From NCBI GenBank assembly GCA_016710465.1, contig JADJVS010000002.1:62001-126000 (forward strand): a stretch of DNA of 64,000 nt. Reading direction: 5' to 3'. Source of the DNA: Sulfuritalea sp. Its GTDB lineage: Bacteria > Pseudomonadota > Gammaproteobacteria > Burkholderiales > Rhodocyclaceae. The notes beneath the pieces are model-generated. The model did not search any database. It was not told the DNA's origin and saw only the letters and a list, made by a program, of their open reading frames with translations. This document shows, one piece after another, positions 54,594 through 64,000 of the stretch; the first letter of the stretch is position 1; each line of letters opens with the position of its first letter. Made by a program: the position numbers and the translations under genes.

Positions 54594-55916
54594 ATGAAAA
54601 TCACCGTCATCGGCACCGGCTACGTCGGCCTTGTTTCCGGAACCTGCCTTGCGGACGTTGGCAACGACGTCCTCTGCCTCGATCTGGACGCCGACAAGAT
54701 CCGCATCCTCAATGAAGGTGGCATCCCGATCTACGAGCCGGGTCTTGAGGCCATGGTGAAGAAGAACGTTGCCGCCGGGCGGCTGCGGTTCACCACCGAC
54801 GTCGAGGCCGCCGTGGCCCATGGCGTGCTGCAATTCATCGCCGTCGGCACGCCACCGGATGAGGATGGTTCCGCCGACCTGCAATACGTGGTGGCCGCCG
54901 CGCGCAACATCGGACGTCATATGGCGGACTACAAGGTGGTGGTCGACAAGTCGACCGTGCCGGTCGGCACGGCCGACAAGGTGCGTTCCGCGATCGCCGA
55001 AGAGTTGCAGAAGCGTGCTTCCCGGATCGACTACAGCGTCGTATCCAATCCGGAGTTCCTCAAGGAAGGTGCCGCCGTTGAAGACTTCATGAAGCCCGAC
55101 CGCATCGTCGTCGGCGCCGATGATCCGCGCGCCATCGAACTGATGCGCGAGCTGTATGCGCCTTTCCAGCGCAACCACGAGCGCCTGATCCTGATGGACG
55201 TGAAGAGCGCCGAGCTGACCAAGTACGCCGCCAATGCCATGCTGGCGACGCGCATCAGCTTCATGAACGAACTGGCCAACCTCGCCGAGAAACTGGGCGC
55301 CGACATCGAACTGGTGCGCAAGGGCATCGGCTCCGATCCGCGCATCGGCTTCCATTTCCTTTATCCGGGCGTCGGCTACGGCGGCTCGTGTTTTCCCAAG
55401 GATGTGCAGGCCTTGATCCGTACCGCGAGCGAGGCTGGCCAGGGACTCAAGGTGTTGCAGGCCGTCGAGGATGCCAACGAAGCGCAGAAGACCGTGCTTG
55501 GCGGCAAGATCGCCAAACGGCTGGGCAGGGATCTGGGTGGCAAGACCTTCGCACTCTGGGGCCTGGCCTTCAAGCCCAACACCGATGACATGCGCGAGGC
55601 ACCGAGCCTGGTCTTGATCAAGGAACTGCTGGAGCGTGGCGCTTCGGTCTGCGCCTACGATCCGGTGGCGGTGCACGAGGCGAAACGCATGCTTGGCGAG
55701 AATCCGCGCATTCGCTACGCGGCGAGCCCGATGGCGGCGCTCGATGGCGCGGATGCGCTGGCCATCGTTACCGAATGGAAGGAGTTTCGCAGCCCCGACT
55801 TCGAGGCCATCAAGGCCAGGCTGAAAACACCGGTCATTTTCGACGGCCGCAATCTTTACGAGCCGGCGGCGCCGCGCCGCGCCGGCCTCGAGTACTACGC
55901 CATCGGCAGGCTGTGA
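54594..55916 (+). CDS. ugd: UDP-glucose 6-dehydrogenase
   Basis: A 440-residue NAD-dependent enzyme making UDP-glucuronate for surface polysaccharides. [20 protein letters not shown] opens the protein, and [14 protein letters not shown] holds the catalytic cysteine. It sits between lapB and the heptose genes, six bases after lapB. Confidence 0.95.
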   Translation: MKITVIGTGYVGLVSGTCLADVGNDVLCLDLDADKIRILNEGGIPIYEPGLEAMVKKNVAAGRLRFTTDVEAAVAHGVLQFIAVGTPPDEDGSADLQYVVAAARNIGRHMADYKVVVDKSTVPVGTADKVRSAIAEELQKRASRIDYSVVSNPEFLKEGAAVEDFMKPDRIVVGADDPRAIELMRELYAPFQRNHERLILMDVKSAELTKYAANAMLATRISFMNELANLAEKLGADIELVRKGIGSDPRIGFHFLYPGVGYGGSCFPKDVQALIRTASEAGQGLKVLQAVEDANEAQKTVLGGKIAKRLGRDLGGKTFALWGLAFKPNTDDMREAPSLVLIKELLERGASVCAYDPVAVHEAKRMLGENPRIRYAASPMAALDGADALAIVTEWKEFRSPDFEAIKARLKTPVIFDGRNLYEPAAPRRAGLEYYAIGRL

Positions 55917-55918
55917 GC

Positions 55919-56845
55919 ATGGTTCCGGATACCTCCAGCACCCGCATCCTCGTCGTCGGCGACGTCATGCTGGACCGCTACTGGTTCGGCGAGGTCTCGC
56001 GTATTTCGCCCGAGGCGCCGGTCCCCGTGGTCAAGGTCGAGCGCAGCGAAGAACGGCCTGGCGGCGCCGCCAATGTGGCGCGGAACTGCGCCGCACTGGG
56101 TGCGCGCGTGGTTTTGTTGTCCGTGGTTGGCACCGACGATGCCGGTCGCAGCCTCGCACGACTGATGGGCGAGTCGGGCATCGAGTGCAGCCTGCACGAG
56201 GACGCCAAGCTGAGCACCACCGTCAAGCTGCGCGTGATCGCGCGTCAGCAGCAACTGCTGCGCATCGATTTCGAAAACGCGCCGGACCACGAAGTGCTGG
56301 AAGCCAAACTGGCCGATTTCGATGCCCGCCTGGCGAATTGCGATGTGGTGATCCTTTCCGACTATGGCAAGGGCGGGCTGGCACACATCACCGAGATGAT
56401 TGCTCGGGCGCGGGCCGCCGGCAAATTGGTGCTGGTCGATCCCAAGGGCGATGACTATGTCCGCTATGCCGGGGCAACCTTGTTGACCCCGAATCGTTCC
56501 GAATTGCGCCAGGTGGTGGGCGGTTGGCGCGATGATGCGGAACTGGAGCAGAAGGCCAGTCGGTTGCGCTCGGAGCTGAAACTCGACGCCCTGCTGGTGA
56601 CCCGCAGCGAAGAGGGGATGACCTTGTTTTCGGCCGACGCGACGGCGCATGTACCGGCCGTGGCGCGCGAGGTCTATGATGTCAGCGGTGCCGGCGATAC
56701 GGTGATCGCGACCCTGGCGGTGATGTTGGGAAGCGGGCTGCCTCTGCCCGAGTCGATGCGCCAGGCCAATCTTGCCGCCGGCGTTGTGGTCGGAAAACTC
56801 GGCGCCGCGACATGCACGCTCGATGAACTGAAACAGATCAATTAG
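55919..56845 (+). CDS. rfaE1: D-glycero-beta-D-manno-heptose-7-phosphate kinase
   Basis: A 308-residue ribokinase-family sugar kinase. [25 protein letters not shown] and [11 protein letters not shown] (parts) identify the RfaE kinase domain, and [14 protein letters not shown] is the catalytic anion-hole motif. The adenylyltransferase domain of full HldE is absent, so the two activities are split. It starts two bases after ugd. Confidence 0.94.
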   Translation: MVPDTSSTRILVVGDVMLDRYWFGEVSRISPEAPVPVVKVERSEERPGGAANVARNCAALGARVVLLSVVGTDDAGRSLARLMGESGIECSLHEDAKLSTTVKLRVIARQQQLLRIDFENAPDHEVLEAKLADFDARLANCDVVILSDYGKGGLAHITEMIARARAAGKLVLVDPKGDDYVRYAGATLLTPNRSELRQVVGGWRDDAELEQKASRLRSELKLDALLVTRSEEGMTLFSADATAHVPAVAREVYDVSGAGDTVIATLAVMLGSGLPLPESMRQANLAAGVVVGKLGAATCTLDELKQIN

Positions 56846-56852
56846 GAATCCC

Positions 56853-57839
56853 ATGTACTACGTTGTCACCGGCGCCTGCGGATTCATCGGCGCAAATCTG
56901 GTCAAGGCGCTGAACGAACGCGGCGTCACCGACATCCTTGCCGTCGACAACCTGGAAAAGGCCGACAAGTTCCGCAACCTCGCGGATTGCGAGATCGCCG
57001 ACTACATGGACAAGCGCGAGTTCCTCGATCTGGTCGAGCACGGCCAACTCGACGGCGGTGTCGATGCCATCCTGCACCAGGGTGCCTGCTCGGATACCAT
57101 GGAAACCGACGGCCGCTACATGATGGCGAATAACTACCGCTATTCCCTGGCGCTGATGGATTTCTGCACCGAGCAGGAGATTCCCTTCCTGTATGCCTCC
57201 TCGGCGTCGGTCTATGGCGGTGGCAGTGTGTTCCGCGAGCAGCGTGATCATGAAGCGCCGCTCAACGTCTATGGCTATTCTAAGTTTCTGTTCGACCAGG
57301 TCGTGCGTCGCCGTATCGCCGGCGCCGACTCCCAGATCGCCGGCTTTCGCTACTTCAACGTCTATGGCCCGCGTGAGCAGCACAAGGGTCGCATGGCCTC
57401 GGTCGCCTTTCACCATTTCAACCAGTATCGCGCCGACGGCAAGGTCAAGCTCTTCGAGGGTTATGGTGGTTATGAGCGAGGCGAGCAGCGTCGCGACTTT
57501 GTCTTTGTCGGAGACGTGGTCAAGGTCAACATGGCCTTCCTCGAAGAACGTATCTCCGGCATCTACAACCTGGGAACCGGCCGCGCGCAGAGCTTCAACG
57601 AACTCGCCGTCGCCACCGTGAATGCCTGTCGTGCCCTGGAAGGCAAAGCGGCGCAGAGCCTCGAACAACTGGTGACCGCCGGAACCATCGAGTACATCCC
57701 GTTTCCGGAAGCGCTGAAGGGCAAGTACCAGAGCTTCACCCAGGCCGACATTTCATTGCTGCGTCGTGCCGGTTACGAAGGCGGTTTTGCCACCGTCGAG
57801 CAGGGCGTTGCGGATTACGTTAGGTGGCTGGCGCGATGA
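56853..57839 (+). CDS. hldD: ADP-L-glycero-D-manno-heptose-6-epimerase
   Basis: A 328-residue short-chain epimerase completing the LPS core heptose. [16 protein letters not shown] is the nucleotide motif, and the catalytic region reads [11 protein letters not shown] with [12 protein letters not shown]. It follows rfaE1 by seven bases and overlaps cysM (ATGA). A motif copy lies antisense at 57309. Confidence 0.95.
   Translation: MYYVVTGACGFIGANLVKALNERGVTDILAVDNLEKADKFRNLADCEIADYMDKREFLDLVEHGQLDGGVDAILHQGACSDTMETDGRYMMANNYRYSLALMDFCTEQEIPFLYASSASVYGGGSVFREQRDHEAPLNVYGYSKFLFDQVVRRRIAGADSQIAGFRYFNVYGPREQHKGRMASVAFHHFNQYRADGKVKLFEGYGGYERGEQRRDFVFVGDVVKVNMAFLEERISGIYNLGTGRAQSFNELAVATVNACRALEGKAAQSLEQLVTAGTIEYIPFPEALKGKYQSFTQADISLLRRAGYEGGFATVEQGVADYVRWLAR
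57309..57330 (-). repeat. Dispersed 22-bp motif, copy 14 (antisense in hldD)
   Basis: On the minus strand: AGTCGGCG, CCGGCGAT, ACGGCG. Confidence 0.7.
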
Positions 57840-58738
57840 ACTTCAAAGGGATGGAGGATTTTGTCGGCAATACGCCGCTGGTCCGCCTTAAGCGCCTCCC
57901 CGGTCCCGACATCGAGGGGCGCCACAACGTAATCCTCGCCAAGCTGGAGGGCAACAACCCCGCCGGATCGGTCAAGGACCGGCCGGCGCTGTCAATGATC
58001 CGCAAGGCCGAGGAACGCGGCCGCATCAAGCCCGGTGACACGCTGATCGAGGCCACCTCGGGCAATACCGGCATCGCCCTGGCGATGGCGGCGGCGATAC
58101 GCGGCTACCGCATGATCCTGATCATGCCCGAGAACCAGAGTGTCGAGCGCTGCCAGACCATGCGCGCCTTCGGCGCCGAACTGCTGCTGACACCCAAGGC
58201 GGGCGGCATGGAAGCGGCGCGCGATCTTGCCGACAGGATGATGGCCGAAGGCAAGGGCGTGGTCCTCGACCAGTTCGCCAACCAGGACAATCCGCTGGCG
58301 CACTACGAGACGACCGGGCCGGAAATCTGGCGCGATACCGAGGGCCGGGTGACGCATTTCATTTCCAGCATGGGCACCACGGGAACCATCATGGGGGTAT
58401 CGCGCTTCCTCAAGGAAAAGAATCCGGCCATCCAGATCGTCGGCTGCCAACCCGAGGAAGGCTCGCAGATTCCCGGCATCCGCAAATGGCCGGAGGCCTA
58501 TCTGCCGAAAATCTACGACGGTTCGCGGGTAGACCAGATCGAGTACGTCGGTCAGGGCCACGCCGAGGACATGGCGCGGCGACTGGCGAAGGAGGAGGGC
58601 ATCTTTGCCGGCATCTCGTCGGGCGGCGCGATGGTGGTGGCGCTGCGCATCGCCGAGCAGGTGGAGAACGCGGTGATCGTCAGCATCGTCTGCGATCGCG
58701 GTGATCGCTATTTGTCTACCGGGGTATTCCCGGCCTGA
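57836..58738 (+). CDS. cysM: Cysteine synthase B
   Basis: A 300-residue PLP enzyme making cysteine from O-acetylserine and sulfide or thiosulfate. [10 protein letters not shown], the cofactor lysine in [11 protein letters not shown] and [12 protein letters not shown] are signatures. The RPAL form after the lysine and the total length favour CysM over CysK. The ATG overlaps the hldD stop. Confidence 0.93.
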   Translation: MNFKGMEDFVGNTPLVRLKRLPGPDIEGRHNVILAKLEGNNPAGSVKDRPALSMIRKAEERGRIKPGDTLIEATSGNTGIALAMAAAIRGYRMILIMPENQSVERCQTMRAFGAELLLTPKAGGMEAARDLADRMMAEGKGVVLDQFANQDNPLAHYETTGPEIWRDTEGRVTHFISSMGTTGTIMGVSRFLKEKNPAIQIVGCQPEEGSQIPGIRKWPEAYLPKIYDGSRVDQIEYVGQGHAEDMARRLAKEEGIFAGISSGGAMVVALRIAEQVENAVIVSIVCDRGDRYLSTGVFPA

Positions 58739-58747
58739 CGGGGCGGC

Positions 58748-58770
58748 GCCACGCGCGTCGTGGCCATTTT
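58748..58770 (+). terminator. Probable terminator after cysM
   Basis: GCCACG/CGTGGC stem with a 5-base loop followed by CATTTT. It closes the long plus-strand block and faces the convergent gene at 58789. Confidence 0.55.
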
Positions 58771-58788
58771 GCTTCGCGCGTGCAGGTG

Positions 58789-60033
58789 TCAGGCCGGCAG
58801 GGCGATCGTGTTGTCGGTGCTGAACTGGTAGTCGCGGAAGATGTGTTCCGCCGACAGCAGGCGATAGCTGCCATCCTCATTGCGCCGCGTGGTGTCCTTG
58901 AGGCGGTAGGTCAGATGCCCGCAGGTCCATATCTCGAAGTTGCGCATGTGGGTGCATAGGCAGGTCTTGTCCATCACCTTGACCTTTTTTGCCCCCGGGT
59001 GCAGCGCGACTTCCCGGTTGTAGGCTTCGATGTACTGGCAACTGCCGTTCGAGTCGAGCAGATAACCGTAGGCCTCGCAATTCGGACGGATGCCGTCGCC
59101 GATGCCCGGGCTGTTTTTCAGCATGCGCATCGGATAGCCGGTCGGCGAAATCGTGTTTACCTCGATATCGCTCTCGCCGGCCTTGAAGTATTCCTGCTGG
59201 ACGTCTTCCGGCAGGCCGCATTCCTGCGATACCGTGAAGCGGGTCGCCACCTGTACGGCGGCGGCGCCATTTTCGAGAAAGGCGACGGCATCCGAGCCGG
59301 TGAAGATGCCGCCCGCCGGAATCAGGGGAATATCGAGTTTCTCGGCGTCGAGCCAGGCGCGGATTTCGGCGACGATGGTGGCCAGATCATAGGCGGACCA
59401 GTCCATGCCGAAGCCGAGATGGCCGCCGGCGAGCGGTCCTTCGATGACGACGTAATCGGGCAGGCGGTTGGTGCGGGCGCTCTTCTTGATGAAGAGCTGC
59501 AGCGCGCGCAGGCTGGAGACGATGATTCCCAGCTTGGCGTCGCGAAAGCGCGGATGGTCTTCGATCAGGCCGAAGCTGCCCAGGTGCAGGCCCGCGGCCA
59601 GGGTTACACCGTCGATGCCGGCATCCAGTGCCGCCTTGATGCGCGCGCGCAGTGTTTCCCTGGGCGCGTTCATGGTCAGCTTTTCCATGCAGTTGATGAA
59701 AATCAGGCCGTCGCCGCGCTTGGCTTCCATGGTGCGGCCGACGTGCAGCGCCGTGGCTTCGGCCAGCAGCCCGAGGTCGAACTTGACCACCGCCTTGTCG
59801 GTGTTGGCGACGTTGAACTTGAACTGCTTGAGCTTGGCCTTGACGTATTTGGTATTGAAGCGCCGATCGGAGACCGTGGGCACCATGGCGTCCGAAATGT
59901 GGCCGATGCCGCCGAGTCGCGCCGCTTCCAGCGAAAGTTCCGCCGTCGAGATGTCCACCCCCATGCCACCGACCATGATGGGCACCAGTTCATGCTTGCC
60001 CAGTTTCAGGCGGAAATCATCGACGCGCTTCAT
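58789..60033 (-). CDS. Nitronate monooxygenase-like FMN protein
   Basis: A 414-residue TIM-barrel flavoprotein of the 2-nitropropane dioxygenase/NMO family. IMVGGMGVDISTAEL opens the barrel, and IEGPLAGGHLGFG (with the family histidine) and IPAGGIFTGSDAVAFLENGAAAVQ (parts) mark the FMN site. The C-terminal ~60 residues carry extra cysteines (CLCTH, WTCGH). Substrate unknown. It converges on cysM. Confidence 0.82.
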   Translation of the reverse strand: MKRVDDFRLKLGKHELVPIMVGGMGVDISTAELSLEAARLGGIGHISDAMVPTVSDRRFNTKYVKAKLKQFKFNVANTDKAVVKFDLGLLAEATALHVGRTMEAKRGDGLIFINCMEKLTMNAPRETLRARIKAALDAGIDGVTLAAGLHLGSFGLIEDHPRFRDAKLGIIVSSLRALQLFIKKSARTNRLPDYVVIEGPLAGGHLGFGMDWSAYDLATIVAEIRAWLDAEKLDIPLIPAGGIFTGSDAVAFLENGAAAVQVATRFTVSQECGLPEDVQQEYFKAGESDIEVNTISPTGYPMRMLKNSPGIGDGIRPNCEAYGYLLDSNGSCQYIEAYNREVALHPGAKKVKVMDKTCLCTHMRNFEIWTCGHLTYRLKDTTRRNEDGSYRLLSAEHIFRDYQFSTDNTIALPA

Positions 60034-60117
60034 TGCAAAACTTCCGGGTTTTCAAGGGACGCATTATCGCCTGCCCCGCCGGCCGGCGGGCGGGGCGACG
60101 GCGAATATTTCGCGGCG

Positions 60118-61938
60118 TCAAGCCACCAGTCGCAGGAGGGCTTCCGCGTAGCGGTCGGCCTTGGCGGCGCCGATGCCGGGAATGTCGAGCAACTCCGTGA
60201 TGTCGGTGGGACGACGACTGGCGATCTCGCGCAGGCTGCGATCGTGGAGGATGACATAGGCCGGAACGCCCTGGGTTCGCGCGGTTTCCGCGCGCCAGAG
60301 GCGCAGGGCCTCGAACAACTCTTGATCGGCGGCGTCGAGAAGGGTTTCGGCGCCGGGGTGCCGTAGTACCGGCGCCGACTCCTTGCCACGCACGCGTCGT
60401 CGCGTCGCCGCGCGACGCAGGTTCAGCGCCTGCTCGCCTTTGAGCACCGGGCGCGCGGCATCCGTCAGCCGCAGCGCGCCATAGGCCTCGGCGTCCGCGC
60501 GCAGCAGGCCGGCGGCCAGCAACTGGCGGAACACGGAGCGCCAGGCGGCTTCGTCCAGGTCTGCACCGGCGGCGAACGTGGGGAGCCGGTCGTGGCCGAA
60601 CTGCAAGACCTTTTCCGTGGTCTTGCCGCGCAGTATGTCAATCAGATGGCCGGCGCCGAAACGCTGCTCGGTGCGCAGCGCCGCCGACATGGCTTTTTGT
60701 GCCGCAATGCTGCCGTCCCAGGACTCGGGTGGCTCCAGGCAGGTGTCGCAGTTGCCGCAGGCAACGCTCTCCTCACCGAAATAGGATAGCAGGACGCGGC
60801 GCCGACACTGCATGGTCTCGCACCAGGCCAGCAGGGCGTCGAGTTTGCCGTGCTCGATGCGCTTTTGTTCATCGCCGGCCACCGATTCGTCGATGCGCAT
60901 GCGGTGGATCACCACGTCGTTCAGGCCGTAGGTCATCCAGGCCTCGGCGGGCTCGCCATCGCGACCGGCGCGGCCGGTCTCCTGATAGTAGGCCTCCAGG
61001 CTCTTGGGCAGATCGAGGTGGGCGACAAAGCGTACGTCGGGCTTGTCGATGCCCATGCCAAAGGCGATCGTGGCGACCATGACGATGCCGTCCTCGCGCT
61101 GGAAGCGCTGCTGGTTCGTTTGCCGTATCGTTTGCTCCAGCCCGGCGTGGTAGGGCAGGGCGGCGATGCCCTGGCGCGCCAGCCATTCGGCGGTCTCGTC
61201 GACCTTGCGTCGCGAAAGGCAATAGACAATGCCGGCTTCGCCGCGGTGCGTGGCGAGAAAATCGATCAACTGGCGGCGCGGATTGTTGCGCTCGACCACG
61301 GAATATCGAATGTTCGGCCGGTCGAAGCTGGCAACGAAGACGCGAGCCGCGTCGAGGCCCAGGCGTTCGATGATCTCGCGGCGCGTCTGTTGATCGGCGG
61401 TGGCCGTCAGGGCGATGCGCGGCACGCTCGGCCAGCGCCGGTGCAGGATGGCAAGCTGGATGTACTCGGGGCGGAAATCGTGGCCCCACTGCGACACACA
61501 ATGCGCTTCGTCGATCGCGAACAATGCCAGTCCGCCGTTGTCCGCGATCCCGTCGAGCAGGGCGAGAAAGCGCTCGGTGAGCAGGCGCTCCGGCGCGACG
61601 TAGACCAGGTCGAGCCTTTGCCCGCGCAAATCGTTCTCGACCTCGGTGGCCGCTTCGCGTTCCAGCGAGGAATTGAGAAACGCGGCGCGCACGCCGGCCT
61701 GACGCAGGGCCGCGACCTGATCCTGCATCAGCGCGATCAGGGGCGAGACCACGACCGCGACGCCGGGGCGCAGCAGCGCCGGCAATTGGTAGCACATTGA
61801 CTTGCCGCCGCCCGTCGGCATCAGCACCAGGGCGTCGCCGCCACCGACAACATGCTCGACGATCTCTTCCTGGGCGCCGCGGAAGGCCTCGAATCCGAAG
61901 ACGCGGCGCAGGGTTTGCAGGGCGGGCGACATGGGCAT
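60118..61938 (-). CDS. recQ: ATP-dependent DNA helicase RecQ
   Basis: A 606-residue helicase: Walker [21 protein letters not shown] box [19 protein letters not shown], helicase C domain with [15 protein letters not shown] zinc cysteines ([19 protein letters not shown]) and a C-terminal HRDC domain. The start is 61938 or 61932 (MPMSPAL); the open frame continues upstream across the next gene without domain content. A motif copy lies near its 3' end. Confidence 0.95.
   Translation of the reverse strand: MPMSPALQTLRRVFGFEAFRGAQEEIVEHVVGGGDALVLMPTGGGKSMCYQLPALLRPGVAVVVSPLIALMQDQVAALRQAGVRAAFLNSSLEREAATEVENDLRGQRLDLVYVAPERLLTERFLALLDGIADNGGLALFAIDEAHCVSQWGHDFRPEYIQLAILHRRWPSVPRIALTATADQQTRREIIERLGLDAARVFVASFDRPNIRYSVVERNNPRRQLIDFLATHRGEAGIVYCLSRRKVDETAEWLARQGIAALPYHAGLEQTIRQTNQQRFQREDGIVMVATIAFGMGIDKPDVRFVAHLDLPKSLEAYYQETGRAGRDGEPAEAWMTYGLNDVVIHRMRIDESVAGDEQKRIEHGKLDALLAWCETMQCRRRVLLSYFGEESVACGNCDTCLEPPESWDGSIAAQKAMSAALRTEQRFGAGHLIDILRGKTTEKVLQFGHDRLPTFAAGADLDEAAWRSVFRQLLAAGLLRADAEAYGALRLTDAARPVLKGEQALNLRRAATRRRVRGKESAPVLRHPGAETLLDAADQELFEALRLWRAETARTQGVPAYVILHDRSLREIASRRPTDITELLDIPGIGAAKADRYAEALLRLVA
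60359..60380 (-). repeat. Dispersed 22-bp motif, copy 15 (recQ)
   Basis: On the minus strand: AGTCGGCG, CCGGTACT, ACGGCA; last base deviates. It is in the sense orientation, encoding ESAPVLRH. Confidence 0.55.
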
Positions 61939-62043
61939 TGCCGTCGAGAAAGGCGCAAAGGGGAGCCGAATTATGCCGGCTTGCGCACGGTCCGCGCCGA
62001 AAATGAGACACTTGGGGGATCGAACTTCCGCGACGGGCATCCC

Positions 62044-62877
62044 ATGGCAAGCAATTCCGAAATCATCAGCATGGCGCTGTTCTGCGACTTCGAGAATATT
62101 GCGCTCGGCGTGCGCGACGCCAAGCATGCGCAATTCGACATCAACAAGGTGCTGGAACGCCTGCTGTTGAAAGGCAGCATCGTGGTCAAGAAAGCCTATT
62201 GCGACTGGGCGCGTTACAAGGAGTTCAAGGGCCCGATGCACGAGGCGGCCTTCGAGTTGATCGAAATACCCCATGTGCGCCAGTCGGGCAAGAACTCGGC
62301 CGACATCCGCATGGTGGTCGACGCCCTCGACCTTTGCTATACCAAGTCGCACGTCGATACCTTCGTCATCATCAGCGGCGATTCCGATTTTTCTCCGCTG
62401 GTGTCCAAACTGCGCGAGAACGACAAGCGGGTGATCGGCGTCGGTGTCAAGGCGGCGACGTCCGACCTGCTGGCCGCCAATTGCGATGAGTTCATTTTCT
62501 ACGACGACCTGGTGCGCGAGCTGCCGGGCAAGAAGCCGCGCGCGCAGCGCAAGCCGGCTGCCAAGGCCACCGGCTCGGTCAAAACCGCCGAGTCGAAGGC
62601 AGAGGAAAAGCCCGAGGAATTGAAGCGCCAGCAAGCCTTCGACCTCGTCGTCGAAACCATCGAGGCACTGATTGCCGAACGCGGCGAGGACGAGAAGATC
62701 TGGGGCTCGATGGTCAAGCAGACGCTGAAGCGGCGCAAGCCAGGCTTCAGCGAGTCCTACTACGGGTACCGATCCTTTGGTGAACTCCTGGAAGACGCCA
62801 TGAAGCATCGCCTGCTGGTGCTGGAGCGTGACGAGAAATCCGGTCAGCACATCATTCGGCTGGCCGCCGACGACTGA
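62044..62877 (+). CDS. NYN-domain RNase with C-terminal LOTUS/OST-HTH domain
   Basis: A 277-residue LabA/DUF88-type protein. The PIN-like NYN domain is at 10-155 with acidic residues in [19 protein letters not shown] and [12 protein letters not shown] basic alanine/lysine linker follows (about 165-195), then a LOTUS domain (about 198-277, [21 protein letters not shown]). NYN domains are metal-dependent RNases; LOTUS domains bind RNA or partner proteins. The role here is unknown. The start at 62044 is divergent from recQ. Confidence 0.85.
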   Translation: MASNSEIISMALFCDFENIALGVRDAKHAQFDINKVLERLLLKGSIVVKKAYCDWARYKEFKGPMHEAAFELIEIPHVRQSGKNSADIRMVVDALDLCYTKSHVDTFVIISGDSDFSPLVSKLRENDKRVIGVGVKAATSDLLAANCDEFIFYDDLVRELPGKKPRAQRKPAAKATGSVKTAESKAEEKPEELKRQQAFDLVVETIEALIAERGEDEKIWGSMVKQTLKRRKPGFSESYYGYRSFGELLEDAMKHRLLVLERDEKSGQHIIRLAADD

Positions 62878-62885
62878 GCCTGGCC

Positions 62886-63707
62886 GTGAGTGGTATCCCC
62901 GAGATCCGTCCGGGTCAGTCATCCGAACTGCTGAAGGAGCTGCACATCCTGACGCGTGACGGCCGCCTCAACCAGGACAGCCGGCGCAAGCTGAAGCAGG
63001 TGAACCACCTGTGCCAATTCATCGCGCCGCTGCTGCAGGAAGTGCTCGGCGCGCGCGGCGAATTGAACCTGGTTGACCACGGTGCCGGCAAGTCCTACCT
63101 CGGCTTCATCCTCTATGACCTGTATCTCAAATCGGGCAAGGTCGGCCGTGTCTTCGGTATCGAAGCGCGCGCCGAGCTGGTTGCCAGATCAAGCGAACTG
63201 GCGCTGCGGCTCGGCTTCGAGCGCATGTCCTTCCTGAATCTGACGGTCGCCCAGGCGATCGAATCGCCGGATCTGCCGACGCAGGTCGATGTGGTTACCG
63301 CGCTGCATGCCTGCGACACAGCCACGGACGACGCGATCCGCTTTGCGCTGCAGCGCCAGGCCCGCTTCATCGTGCTGGCGCCGTGCTGCCAGGCCGAAGT
63401 GGCGACGGTGATGCGCAAGCACAAGAACAGTTCGCTATCCGCCTCGGCCCTGGCCGAACTTTGGCGGCATCCGCTGCACACCCGCGAATTCGGCAGCCTG
63501 GTCACGAACGTTCTGCGCTGCCTGCTGCTGGAAGCCCACGGCTATCGTCTGAATGTAACGGAACTGGTGGGCTGGGAGCACTCGATGAAAAATGAACTCA
63601 TCATCGCTCGCCGCGAGGACGCGCCGCGTGGCAATGCCCGGGAACGCGCGATGCAGTTGCTGCGCGATCTGTGCTTGCTTGACCTGGAAGCGCGTTTCAT
63701 TTACTGA
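62886..63707 (+). CDS. Class I SAM-dependent methyltransferase
   Basis: A 273-residue methyltransferase: [20 protein letters not shown] is motif [12 protein letters not shown] the adenosine-binding acid, and [19 protein letters not shown] and LAPCCQAEV later motifs. The CC motif resembles proteins annotated as possible RNA methyltransferases. Substrate unknown. GTG start eight bases after the NYN gene, so they are probably co-transcribed. Confidence 0.82.
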   Translation: MSGIPEIRPGQSSELLKELHILTRDGRLNQDSRRKLKQVNHLCQFIAPLLQEVLGARGELNLVDHGAGKSYLGFILYDLYLKSGKVGRVFGIEARAELVARSSELALRLGFERMSFLNLTVAQAIESPDLPTQVDVVTALHACDTATDDAIRFALQRQARFIVLAPCCQAEVATVMRKHKNSSLSASALAELWRHPLHTREFGSLVTNVLRCLLLEAHGYRLNVTELVGWEHSMKNELIIARREDAPRGNARERAMQLLRDLCLLDLEARFIY

Positions 63708-63736
63708 CCAAAACCTAGCTCACGATGGGAGTCAAG

Positions 63737-64000
63737 ATGCGACTGGATCCGCGCCGATTGCTCGAACTGCTCGCCGTGGCGCGGCATGGCTCACTGAGCG
63801 GTGCCGCCGAGTCGATCGGCGTATCGCAGCCTGCCTTGTCGCAGAGCATTGCCGTACTGGAGCATGGCCTGGGCGTGCGCGTCCTGGATCGTGATCGCCA
63901 CGGCGCCAGGCTTACCGAATTTGGCAAGACACTGGTATTTCATGCCCAGGCGCTGGAGTCCTTGCTCGATCGCGCCAAAGTGGATACCCGCCTGCGTTCC
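63737..64000 (+). CDS. LysR-family regulator, 5' part (runs off window)
   Basis: 88 codons to the window edge. MRLDPRRLLELLAVARHGS then GAAESIGVSQPALSQSIAVLE (parts) form the LysR winged helix-turn-helix, followed by GVRVLDRDRHGARLTEFG. ATG 63737 is preferred because GGGAG lies five bases upstream; ATG 63725 is in frame. Effector domain not visible. Confidence 0.88.
   Translation, partial: MRLDPRRLLELLAVARHGSLSGAAESIGVSQPALSQSIAVLEHGLGVRVLDRDRHGARLTEFGKTLVFHAQALESLLDRAKVDTRLRS

Noticed and set aside
51102..55676. A 1524-codon open frame on the minus strand
   Set aside because: It is antisense to rpsA, ihfB, lapAB and ugd, all clear genes. Such shadows are common in GC-rich DNA with third-position G/C bias, and its translation has no domain.
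60118..62922. RecQ as a 934-residue fusion protein
   Set aside because: The added N-terminal 328 residues are antisense to the NYN-LOTUS gene and show no domain; RecQ normally starts near 61938.

Overview
This window is high-GC, densely coded DNA from a betaproteobacterium, most likely Rhodocyclales or a close relative. The evidence is the Cupriavidus (Ralstonia)-style hox/hyp cluster, the housekeeping order gyrA-serC-pheA-hisC-tyrA-aroA/cmk-rpsA-ihfB-lapAB, and a tmRNA tag ANDERFALAA. The species assignment is inference.

Left edge (1-3592): a short hemerythrin-like protein is followed by a visibly AT-richer two-gene island. It encodes an OLD-like AAA ATPase and an RloB-type protein with TOPRIM-like acidic residues, a combination reminiscent of RloAB/AbiL phage-defence pairs. 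A 437-bp gap then ends in a clear sigma-54 promoter with an upstream IHF site.

Hydrogen region (3593-27130): this holds an apparently complete O2-tolerant membrane-bound [NiFe]-hydrogenase system. It comprises hoxK-G-Z (enzyme and cytochrome b), hoxM-L-O-Q-R-T (protease and chaperones), hypA-B-F-C-D-E-X (cofactor assembly, with an N-terminally shortened HypF and the aerobic CO-ligand enzyme HypX), then hoxA (NtrC-type activator), hoxB-C (H2-sensing regulatory hydrogenase) and hoxJ (kinase). hoxV, which sits beside hoxT in Cupriavidus, is last here. A PhnD-PAS-GGDEF-EAL-CZB gene is inserted antisense between hoxC and hoxJ. Two homologous ~305-bp palindromic elements interrupt the operon, one just before hoxL and one just before hypC, the two HypC-family genes.

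Middle (27125-40869), mostly minus strand: a FAD-dependent oxidoreductase, a bacteriohemerythrin, a membrane histidine kinase, a DUF2189 protein, an alpha/beta hydrolase, an O-acetylhomoserine sulfhydrylase, a small DUF465 protein, a CBS protein, a NarL-type two-component pair, tRNA-Thr, tmRNA, a HAD phosphatase, ubiG, an OmpA-family protein and an amidohydrolase.

Right (40973-64000): gyrA, then a long plus-strand block for serine, aromatic amino acids, translation, envelope and LPS heptose functions. It includes an aroA-cmk gene fusion and runs to cysM. After it come a nitronate monooxygenase-like protein, recQ, a NYN-LOTUS protein, a methyltransferase and the start of a LysR regulator.

Scattered through the whole window, on both strands and inside unrelated genes, are 15 copies of a 22-bp sequence: AGTCGGCG, eight semi-variable bases, then ACGGCG. 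With the paired elements before hoxL and hypC, this is the least explained signal here. No CRISPR array, phage or transposase gene was found.
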